Origin: CAZLBV01 sp964557845
GTDB lineage: Bacteria; Acidobacteriota; Aminicenantia; Aminicenantales; Aminicenantaceae
Direction: 5' to 3'
Length of the DNA: 9,543 nucleotides
Assembly (NCBI GenBank): GCA_964557845.1
Contig: CAZLBV010000214.1
Coordinates: 1-9,543 of the forward strand
In this document: positions 1 through 7,500 of the stretch, piece by piece
How positions within the stretch are numbered: the stretch's first letter is position 1
Layout of the letters: each line of letters begins with the position of its first letter
Translations under genes and position numbers: made by a program
Notes under the pieces: model-generated
The model's database searches: none
What the model saw: the letters and a program-made list of their open reading frames with translations, nothing else
What the model was told of the DNA's origin: nothing

Positions 1-1
1 C

Positions 2-61
2 TCACCGGCTGCCGTTATTCTCTGTCTGGTCATTGTCGCATTGATCCGGAGCGGATCTTAG
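2..61 (+). CDS. Possible C-terminal end of an upstream membrane protein (partial)
   Basis: One of the three + frames is open from the window edge to a TAG at 59-61. It encodes about 19 residues, mostly hydrophobic (alanine, valine, isoleucine and leucine around one cysteine), followed by a short polar tail containing an arginine and serines. This looks like the last transmembrane helix of an integral membrane protein such as a permease, ending 24 bases before the next start codon. The other two frames give less protein-like peptides. The fragment is too short to assign a family, and the call rests only on hydrophobicity and position. Confidence 0.4.
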   Translation, partial: SPAAVILCLVIVALIRSGS

Positions 62-85
62 TTTAAAGCTTTAAAGGGGCAAATC

Positions 86-715
86 ATGATCGATGACCAT
101 AAAAAAAATAAAAAGTCTTTTACCCGAAGGGATTTCCTCAAAGGAATAGGTGGAGGAGCGATCGGCACTTCTATCGCAACCAGACTTCTTCCCGGCTCGA
201 CCGGAGCCATCATGTCCTTAGAGGAGGAAATTCCTTTATACACAAAAAAAAGAATATCCATTGAAATTAACGGAAAAGCCGTTTCTCTGGTAGTGGAGCC
301 AAGAGAAACCCTGTTGGATGTCTTAAGAGACCGGCTAAACCTTACCGGAACCAAAAAAATCTGTAACCAGGGCGAATGCGGAGGTTGTACGGTATTAATG
401 GAGGGAAAACCCATATATTCCTGTATGTTTTTAGCCATAAGGGCAAACGGTAAAAAAATCACAACCATTGAGGGATTGTCTAATGGCGAGAAGCTCCATC
501 CTATCCAGGAGGCCTTTATCCAGGAAGACGGCTATCAATGCGGTTTTTGCACACCAGGATTCATCATGACCACAAAAGCTTTTCTGGATAAGAATAATAA
601 CCCGGATCTAAATGAGATTAAAGCCGCCTTATCAGGAAACATCTGCCGCTGCGGAAATTACATTAAGATCTTCACAACCATCAGCAAAGCAGCGGAAATG
701 ACGAGGAGATCTTGA
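86..715 (+). CDS. Molybdenum hydroxylase small subunit, two [2Fe-2S] clusters, Tat-exported (PaoA/YagT-like)
   Basis: This 209-residue subunit passes electrons between the molybdenum centre and FAD in a xanthine-oxidase-family hydroxylase. A twin-arginine motif, TRRDFLK, lies at residues 13-19, followed by a weakly hydrophobic glycine/alanine stretch (20-42), so a periplasmic location is predicted. The N-terminal plant-type ferredoxin domain has cluster ligands C93, C98, C101 and C113. The C-terminal helical domain has C152, C155, C187 and C189 in the usual CGFC and CRC settings, so all eight cysteines are present. The leader makes it longer than cytoplasmic homologues of about 160 residues, as in E. 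coli PaoA (YagT). The ATG at 86 has AAAGGGG at 73-79 with six bases of spacing. The stop is one base before the next gene's ATG, indicating an operon. The family is certain; the substrate is not. Confidence 0.95.
   Translation: MIDDHKKNKKSFTRRDFLKGIGGGAIGTSIATRLLPGSTGAIMSLEEEIPLYTKKRISIEINGKAVSLVVEPRETLLDVLRDRLNLTGTKKICNQGECGGCTVLMEGKPIYSCMFLAIRANGKKITTIEGLSNGEKLHPIQEAFIQEDGYQCGFCTPGFIMTTKAFLDKNNNPDLNEIKAALSGNICRCGNYIKIFTTISKAAEMTRRS
703..708 (+). promoter_or_regulatory. Ribosome-binding site of the molybdopterin subunit gene
   Basis: GAGGAG lies eight bases before the ATG at 717, inside the last codons of the small-subunit gene. It supports the start at 717 and coupled translation of the two genes. 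Confidence 0.8.
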
Positions 716-716
716 A

Positions 717-2981
717 ATGAGTGATAAAGAAAATAAATCCTACCTGGAAGAGAGCGGTTTCGATTATTTTGAAACCGTCAAACCCCATCCAAAACCTGGA
801 TTGGCTGGAGCAGAACCCAACAAAGATGAAAAATTTAAGATGATCGGAGCCTATACTCCCCGCATTGACGGAGTTAAGATAGTGACCGGACAAGCTCCCT
901 ACACCCACGACATAAAACTCTGGGGGATGCTGATCGGCAAAATACTTCGCTCCCCTCATGCTGCAGCAGAAATTTTATCGATAGATACCTCTAAGGCCGA
1001 AAATCTTGCCGGGGTTAAAGCTGTGCTTAAATTGAATGAGAAAAAAGTCCTCTATGCCGGACACCAGGTGGCTGCCGTTGCAGCCGTAGATGAATCTACA
1101 GCTGAGAAAGCCTTGACACTGATCGAAGTGACATACAAACCCCTTCCGCATTCTGTTACCGAAGAAAAATCAAAGGAAATGGATACTCCCCTAGTTCTTG
1201 ACGGCCCCAATGTTCAGCAGTTCAGTCAATATGACCGGGGAGATATCGAGGAGGGTTTTAAACAGGCTGATGTTATCAAGGAGCTCACCTATAAGACACC
1301 GGTCGAGATCCATCATCCCGCCGAAACCCACTCCAGTATCGCCAAATGGGAAGGCGACCGCCTTATCATTTGGGATTCGACTCAAGCTATTCATAATGTA
1401 AGGGATGGTCTTGCCCGGACTCTTAAAATTCCTGCTGCCCGCATAAAAGTGATCAAACACTATATGGGAGGCGGATTCGGCAGCAAACTGAGTTTAAATG
1501 AGCATACCGTTGCGGCTGCGCGGTTGGCAAAGATCAGCGGACATCCGGTTCAAATACTCCTTTCCCGGAAAGAAAATGCCCTGTGTGTCGGCAACCGCCC
1601 TTCATCCCATCAAACCTATAAAGGGGGGATCAAAAAAGACGGCACCCTTACGGCCCTGTCTCTGGTCAATTATACCAACGGCGGGATCAACCGCGGCGAC
1701 CGCTGTTCAGAACCGATGATCGACCTCTATAAATGTCCCAATGCTAAAGATGTGCAGTACACTGTGTATACCAATTTGGGCCCCTCCCGGGCTATGCGTG
1801 CCCCCGGCCATGTTCAGGGAACGTTTGGATTGGAAGGATTTCTGGACGAGCTGGCTGCTAGTATAAATATGGATCCCCTGGAACTCCGTCTCAAAAATTA
1901 TTCCACTAAAAATCAGGGAGACACCGGTATCCCCTATTCCTCCAAACATCTGGAAGAATGCTACCGCATAGGTGCCAAAGAAATTGGCTGGGAGCGCAGG
2001 AATAAAAGGCCGGGAGAAGGAAACGGCAGCCGGTTTCGACGCGGATTGGGAATGGCCAGCCAGATATGGTGGGGCGCCGGAGTGCCGGGAACTTTAGCGG
2101 ATATTAAGATCCACCCTGACGGAGGTGTAGAAGTCATCTGCGGAACCCAGGACATCGGCTGCGGAACCAGAACCTATATGGCCACTATTACCGCTGAAAC
2201 CTTAGGGCTTCAGCCTGAAGATATTATCGTCAAAATCGGCAACAGCGATTATCCCTGGGCACCTATATCCGGTGGCAGCCTGACCACTCCTTCTGTGGCC
2301 CCTGCAACCAGAGATGCAGCTCTCAAGGCTGCCGATCAGCTAAAGCAAATGGCTGCAGAAAAACTGGAGATCTCACCGGAAGATATCGTCTTTAAGGAAG
2401 GAAATCTGGTTTCCATGACTGATCCGGATAAATCAATCGGTTTTAAAGAGGTGGCCGGTACCCTGAGAAGAGAAACTGTATTCCACGGCAGCCGTTCGGG
2501 CATGCCCTCAGAATATGCCTACAACAGCTTTGGCGCCCATTTTGCTAAAGTGGAAGTGGATACTCTTTTGGGGAAAATCAAAGTGCTCAAAGTAGTAGCC
2601 GTCCATGATGTAGGGCGGGTGATCAACCGCCAAACCGCAGAGAGTCAGGTGATCGGAGGGGTAACCCAGGGGCTCGGCACCGCTCTTTTTGAACAGCGGA
2701 TAGTCGATCAGAACACAGGAAGGCTGGTCAATCCTAATCTAAGAGATTACAAGATCCCCACTTCCCTGGATATGCCTGAGATCATCCCTCTTTTTATTGA
2801 CAAACCGGATCCCTACATCAATAATCTGGGAACCAAGGGACTGGGAGAACCGCCTCGAATCCCCATCTCCCCTGCCATTGCCAATGCCGTCTACAATGCT
2901 ATCGGTGTGCATCTTAGAGAGATCCCTATGACCCCAGATAAGGTCCTGCAGGCCTTAAAGCAAAAGGAGGCAGTCTCATGA
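717..2981 (+). CDS. Molybdenum hydroxylase large (molybdopterin-binding, catalytic) subunit, PaoC/YagR-like
   Basis: This 754-residue catalytic subunit binds the molybdenum cofactor and hydroxylates an aldehyde or heterocycle. Residues ~45-150 form the a/b-hammerhead domain; two molybdopterin-binding domains follow (~165-400 and ~430-730). Visible motifs are GGGFGSK (251-257), RAMRAPG (358-364, with R361 matching the active-site arginine of xanthine dehydrogenase), GTQDIGCG (476-483) and GLGEPP (708-713), whose E711 matches the catalytic base glutamate. The residue after GGGFGSK is L258, where bovine xanthine oxidase has the purine-orienting E802, so xanthine is not a safe substrate guess. 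The sequence flow, including the VGNRPSSHQ and SGGS regions, resembles the PaoC/YagR branch. The hammerhead is short between GVKAVL and YAGHQVAAV. No signal peptide is visible, so export probably depends on the small subunit. The stop overlaps the next start as ATGA. Confidence 0.93.
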   Translation: MSDKENKSYLEESGFDYFETVKPHPKPGLAGAEPNKDEKFKMIGAYTPRIDGVKIVTGQAPYTHDIKLWGMLIGKILRSPHAAAEILSIDTSKAENLAGVKAVLKLNEKKVLYAGHQVAAVAAVDESTAEKALTLIEVTYKPLPHSVTEEKSKEMDTPLVLDGPNVQQFSQYDRGDIEEGFKQADVIKELTYKTPVEIHHPAETHSSIAKWEGDRLIIWDSTQAIHNVRDGLARTLKIPAARIKVIKHYMGGGFGSKLSLNEHTVAAARLAKISGHPVQILLSRKENALCVGNRPSSHQTYKGGIKKDGTLTALSLVNYTNGGINRGDRCSEPMIDLYKCPNAKDVQYTVYTNLGPSRAMRAPGHVQGTFGLEGFLDELAASINMDPLELRLKNYSTKNQGDTGIPYSSKHLEECYRIGAKEIGWERRNKRPGEGNGSRFRRGLGMASQIWWGAGVPGTLADIKIHPDGGVEVICGTQDIGCGTRTYMATITAETLGLQPEDIIVKIGNSDYPWAPISGGSLTTPSVAPATRDAALKAADQLKQMAAEKLEISPEDIVFKEGNLVSMTDPDKSIGFKEVAGTLRRETVFHGSRSGMPSEYAYNSFGAHFAKVEVDTLLGKIKVLKVVAVHDVGRVINRQTAESQVIGGVTQGLGTALFEQRIVDQNTGRLVNPNLRDYKIPTSLDMPEIIPLFIDKPDPYINNLGTKGLGEPPRIPISPAIANAVYNAIGVHLREIPMTPDKVLQALKQKEAVS
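2965..2970 (+). promoter_or_regulatory. Ribosome-binding site of the FAD subunit gene
   Basis: A perfect AGGAGG sits seven bases before the ATG at 2978, within the end of the large-subunit gene. It fixes the start that overlaps the upstream stop as ATGA. Confidence 0.85.
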
Positions 2982-3955
2982 AAAATTTTAAGATCGCCCA
3001 ACCCTCAGATTTCAAGCAAGCAGCTAATCTTCTGTCCCTGAAAAAATCTGGATTTTATCCGATGGCGGGCGGTACCGATATTCTGGATGAAATTAAAAAC
3101 GGGATCATATCTCCGGAAGCAGTAGTTGACCTGACTTCCATCCCCAATATGTCCTTTATCCAACAGGATAAAAATTCCCTCCGGATCGGTGCGCTTACCC
3201 CGGTCAATGATCTGATAGAGTCCCGCCTGATCGAATCCGATTATCCAGTTCTGCATCAGGCTGCCCTTTCGCTGGCAACACCGCAGCTAAGAAATATCGG
3301 CACAGTCGGAGGGAATCTCTGTCAGCACCCCCGCTGCTGGTACTACCGCGATCCTCAGATTCTTTGCTGGAAAAAAGGCGGAGATGACTGTTTTGCCTAT
3401 GCAGGTAAAAATAAATACCATGCTATTTTTGGAGGCGAATTTTGTTTCATTGTCCACCCCTCGGACCTGGCCCCGGCTTTAATCTGTTTGGATGCAGAGG
3501 TTTTGATCGCAACTCCGGAGAAAGAAAAAAAACTCAAACTGGCCGATTTTTATCATCTTCCCCAGGAAAACAGACGTGGGGAAACCATTCTCGAGGAGGG
3601 TGAACTCGTAAAGGAGATCCTACTCCCTTTGCCTAAAAAAGAGGAAAAAAGCATCTATCTTAAAATAAAAGAGCGAAACACCTGGGATTTTGCAGTGGTC
3701 TCAGCCGCCGTTAAAGTAAAATTCGCGGGGAAAAAGATAGATGATATCCGGATCGTGTTGGGCGGGGTAGCCCCCATACCCTGGCGGTTGGATAAAACAG
3801 AAAAACAACTCAAAGGTAAAAACGCAACAGAAAAATCAATCAGGACCGCTGCCCAAGAAGGCCTGAGAGATGCCGCCAGTCTGGAAGAAAACGGTTATAA
3901 ACTGGATCTAGTAGAAGCCGTGCTGGTTGAAACCATAACATCGCTAATCCAATAG
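2978..3955 (+). CDS. Molybdenum hydroxylase medium (FAD) subunit with predicted [4Fe-4S] insertion, PaoB/YagS-like
   Basis: This 325-residue FAD subunit moves electrons from the iron-sulphur subunit to the final acceptor. FAD-binding motifs are MAGGTDIL (29-36) and ATPQLRNIGTVGGNL (100-114), followed by a C-terminal CO-dehydrogenase-flavoprotein-type domain (~220-320). Between the two parts is a cysteine-rich segment with C120, C130, C138 and C156 (plus C115), in the contexts PRCWYYRD, ILCWKK, DDCFAY and EFCFIVHPSD. E. coli PaoB has a matching segment that holds a [4Fe-4S] cluster, and ordinary xanthine dehydrogenase FAD subunits lack it. A fourth iron-sulphur cluster is therefore inferred. 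No signal peptide is seen. The gene follows the catalytic subunit with a 4-base overlap, giving the order small-large-medium; E. coli pao has small-medium-large. Family assignment is firm; cluster ligation is by analogy. Confidence 0.93.
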   Translation: MKNFKIAQPSDFKQAANLLSLKKSGFYPMAGGTDILDEIKNGIISPEAVVDLTSIPNMSFIQQDKNSLRIGALTPVNDLIESRLIESDYPVLHQAALSLATPQLRNIGTVGGNLCQHPRCWYYRDPQILCWKKGGDDCFAYAGKNKYHAIFGGEFCFIVHPSDLAPALICLDAEVLIATPEKEKKLKLADFYHLPQENRRGETILEEGELVKEILLPLPKKEEKSIYLKIKERNTWDFAVVSAAVKVKFAGKKIDDIRIVLGGVAPIPWRLDKTEKQLKGKNATEKSIRTAAQEGLRDAASLEENGYKLDLVEAVLVETITSLIQ

Positions 3956-3985
3956 ACAAAAAGCGAATAAGCACTCGAAAAACCA

Positions 3986-4504
3986 ATGGTGTATGTGCTT
4001 TCAGGGCCGGTGCATGCCGGTAAGACCACTTTTCTTAAAAAGCTTTTATTTGCATTAAAAGATAGCAACATTCCGGTTGCGGGCTATCTCAGTCTATCCC
4101 TCTGGGAAGAGCAGTATCTAAAAGGATATGACCTCTACGACATTCAATCAGATACAACCTTTCCCTTCATTCGCCGCAAAGGACATCCGGAATGGGAAAA
4201 AATAGGTTCCTTTTTTTTCCGGCCCGCTTCACTGGATAAAGCCAAGAAGATCATAGTAAATGCCATTAAAAAAAAAGGGATTTGCTTTGTGGACGAGGTA
4301 GGGCCCCTTGAGCTTTCAGGCAAAGGCGTTTGGCCGGCAGTAAAACAAGCGCTGGCGGATAAATCTTCTCAGATGGATTATCTCTTTGTCATACGAGAAG
4401 GGCTGCTTGATGCTTTCCAGAACTTGCCGGAATTTGAACCCAAGAAAATATTTACTTTGCAGGATATAGCCTTATTGACTAAGTTTGTAAATCTATGGAA
4501 ATAA
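3986..4504 (+). CDS. P-loop nucleoside-triphosphatase, THEP1-like (NTPase_1 family)
   Basis: This 172-residue soluble protein has a Walker A motif GPVHAGKTT at residues 7-15 and a Walker B segment CFVDEVGPLEL at 100-110. The DEVGPLEL ending and the VAGYL strand near residue 31 are typical of the THEP1 family, small NTPases with NTP-hydrolysing activity in vitro and poorly known roles. It starts 30 bases after the FAD subunit gene on the same strand, so it is probably the last gene of the operon. An in-frame stop at 3968-3970 limits the start, and the ATG at 3986 is the first good choice. No clear Shine-Dalgarno sequence precedes it, so expression may be lower than its neighbours'. E. coli pao has the cofactor-insertion chaperone gene paoD here; a role in cofactor maturation is possible but unproven. 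Runs of eight T (4211-4218) and nine A (about 4268-4276) lie inside the frame. Confidence 0.8.
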   Translation: MVYVLSGPVHAGKTTFLKKLLFALKDSNIPVAGYLSLSLWEEQYLKGYDLYDIQSDTTFPFIRRKGHPEWEKIGSFFFRPASLDKAKKIIVNAIKKKGICFVDEVGPLELSGKGVWPAVKQALADKSSQMDYLFVIREGLLDAFQNLPEFEPKKIFTLQDIALLTKFVNLWK

Positions 4505-4558
4505 ATCCGGCTGCCTGATCTTATTTTGATCGACCCTCAAATCTCAACCGATATCAGA
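4505..4558. other. Convergent intergenic gap
   Basis: These 54 bases separate the tails of the + strand NTPase gene and the - strand pilY1-like gene. I looked for a GC-rich hairpin with a T-run in both directions and found only weak pairings, such as CTGAT at 4515 with ATCAG at 4554 across a loop of about 34 bases. No intrinsic terminator can be supported. Confidence 0.6.
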
Positions 4559-7500
4559 TTATTTGATTATCTTGAAAACCTCTCTCCAGGATTTAATGGC
4601 CAGCATCCCTCCTGTTGCTTGTTCCAGTCTTTGAATGGTGGAGTCATATTCCTGGATATAGACACTTCGTTTTTTAACCCCGGAATCACTCCGGCCCTGC
4701 TCACCGATGGATACTGCGGAACGGGTTTTGATCGAAAGGCTAAGATTCTCCACCGTACCCCCTGCTGTTTTAATCGCTGTCCCACCCACAGCCGTACCGC
4801 CCTTGGATACAATAAAACGTGCGTACAGCTGCCCGGCACCGGCAATATTCTCACAGGGATCAACACTTTCGATGCTTCCGGTCAGTGTGTTGAAATAGAC
4901 GGTATAATCCGCGATCTTGGGATCAGCCCAAACCTTCTCACCTACGGCAAGATCTCCTACATCTTTAGCCGGATCTAGATTTAATTCCGCCGGGTCGCCC
5001 ATATACCACTCAACCCTTTCTTCTTGGGTTCCGGCTTCATTATCCATAAGACCTATAAAGGAATAGATCACATCATTGGGCGCCCGGTCATCTCCTCCGG
5101 TCCCAAAGTAGATATGTGGCATAGCGCTCATTCCGGAAGCGCTTATCCAAACTGCGGCATTACTGATAATGGGATAATTCTTAAAGTCTTCATAAAGCAC
5201 TTCTGCAGTCCAGGAACCGGCATCCACAAATGTCGGCGTCACATCGACCTTCCAGATGCGACCTTCCAGGTCACCTACATAGACCCGGTCAGTCAAGCCG
5301 TCATCATCAATATCCACTTGAGAAGGGGTCCCGGGGATTGAATTGGGAATATCCCAGGTAAAACCGTGAGCGGTTATGGTGTTGACCTGGCCAGCGTCAA
5401 AATACCAGAAGGCTTCCCCTACAGCCAGATCCACTGCGTAAAAACAGTCTCCGGTTTCGGCTAAAGCATAATTATCATAGCCTGATCCCACAAAACACAC
5501 CCAGGTGTCGCTGCCCTTATCGATCTTCCCTATGACCGGAATAGACCAGCTTTCCCCCATCGTATCATGGGTAAACTCCCAAAGAGGTTGCGGATTTGCC
5601 GGATCGGTAATATCCAGGGCAAAATAAAAATTTCCCGTAGTGCCGCCGGCCAGTGTACTTCCTTTTCCCGGCCCCTGGCCGCAGATCAGGATCGTCCGCC
5701 AGGCGCCATCAGTATATACATCATCGACCATAGGTGAGCCGTCCACATACACCTTTCTGTCAAAGAACCTTTCTCCTGTAGATGGATCCACCTGCCACAT
5801 CTCCTTAAGCCTGGGAAGAAGGTTATAAGGGATAAAACCCCACAGTTCTTCTCCGGTCAACACATCAAAACAGTGCAGCATACCGTCATTGGATCCAACG
5901 ATCATGACCTTGGTCCGGTCCTGGTGGGCCGCAAAAAAGGCATCATACCCGCTGCCTTTGAGGGAGGCGATACCATCAGGAGGGCCAACCACGATGGGAT
6001 TGGAATGGTTTATATCCCCCAATTTCCAATTCCTGCCCTCACCTCGTACAAAATTTATCAAACCAATGGTTTCACCGTTATAATCATCCAGGATCGGTTC
6101 TAACAGCGCCGCATTGGCATCCGAGAAATCGATTCTGGCTAAACCTCCGTTGTCCGGTATTGCGGTGTAGATGTTTCTGTTTGCGGCACTGCGGGCGGCC
6201 AATAATTCACCCGCATCCCATCTTATGTTGACTCCGGCCGCCACGATCTCCCTTCCGGTAGGATCGGTGGGATCAGAGCGGGTGATGGTCTTAAGCTCAG
6301 AATAAGAGGAACCCGACAACGCCATATCCGTGACATCGTAGGCGCGGATATGCCCTTCCCACCCGGGATAATAAAAGGTACCGCCGATGATGAGTTCTCG
6401 CTCGATGCCGCTGTCATCTACCACATTTACGGCCACAGAAGTACGGGAATATTCTTTTCTATCTACATAGGTGTACTGGAATTCTATAAGATCTATCCTG
6501 GGCGTCTCAAAAGAGGCGTTCTCATAGTCGACCATGGGATCCTCTTCTGCGGTCATAACCGCCTTCCAGCGCAGCTTGGCCCCATAATGTTTGAAGGTAT
6601 GAACAGGCAGATTCAATGCATCTGGACTATTATAGGCATGGATGTCGTTTCCCTCAAACCTGTTGTAAAACTCCCAGTTAAGACCATCATTATTGGAGAC
6701 ATAAAAATCAATCGCCAGGCCTTCGGCGGTTCCGCCCATTACTCTCTGGTCAAGATTAACGATCTCGACTTTGGTGATGGCGTGCTGGCTGTAATCTAAC
6801 GCACCGGAAATATTGGTGGAGATTCCTTCTCCATAGGTATTATAAACATCGGCGATATCATTGATGAACAGGTAATACCTTTCGCTGTGGTTTCCGTCGG
6901 CCATCAGGATATCATCGTCCCCGTCACGATCAAAATCAAAGGCGCAGCCCAGGTCAAAATCAAAGACCGTCGGCCGGTCATCAAATCTGAATCTAGATAC
7001 CAGGCTGCCCTCATCATTGCGGAAATAAAAAGCCTGGCCTCCGATCTCTTCCCCGCCGGGACTGTAGTTCCAGTTGTCTGTACCGATCATAAGGTCGATA
7101 TCACCGTCTTTATCGAAGTCTGTAGCCACGGATACCGTAGCGGCTCCGGCGAAATCCGGTTCTACAATAGTCTGATACAGAGTAAAAACCCCGGTCCCGT
7201 CATTTTTATAGTATTCCAGTTCCGGGCCATGTACCCGTCCAATGATGATGTCTAGGTCACCGTCATTATCAAAATCTCTAACTGAGAGGGTACTTATTCC
7301 CATATCCGGCCAGTTTCTGGAAAGAATTATAGAAAATCCCCATTTCTTATTCTTGCTGATAGCCTTATTGTTCCCATTATTTTTGATCAAAATCACCTGG
7401 CCGGCACGGTTGGCCATAAGAATATCGATATCCCCATCCCCATCGAAGTCAAAGGATTCCATCATAGTAGCTGACCAGGCGATCCCTAACAGGGTATCAT

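Noticed and set aside
58..468. Antisense open frame of 136 codons over the small subunit gene
   Set aside because: It lies fully opposite a well-supported iron-sulphur subunit gene and its product has no recognisable motif.
717..2981. Calling the enzyme xanthine dehydrogenase proper
   Set aside because: The purine-contact glutamate is replaced by leucine, the small subunit has a Tat leader, and the FAD subunit has the PaoB-like cysteine insertion.
4526..4978. + strand open frame of 150 codons
   Set aside because: It is opposite the conserved C-terminus of the PilY1-like protein, has no ribosome-binding site of note, and its cysteine/proline-rich product looks like a shadow frame.
6350..6799. 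+ strand open frame of 149 codons
   Set aside because: It overlaps the middle of the PilY1-like gene in antisense and shows no domain or start signal.
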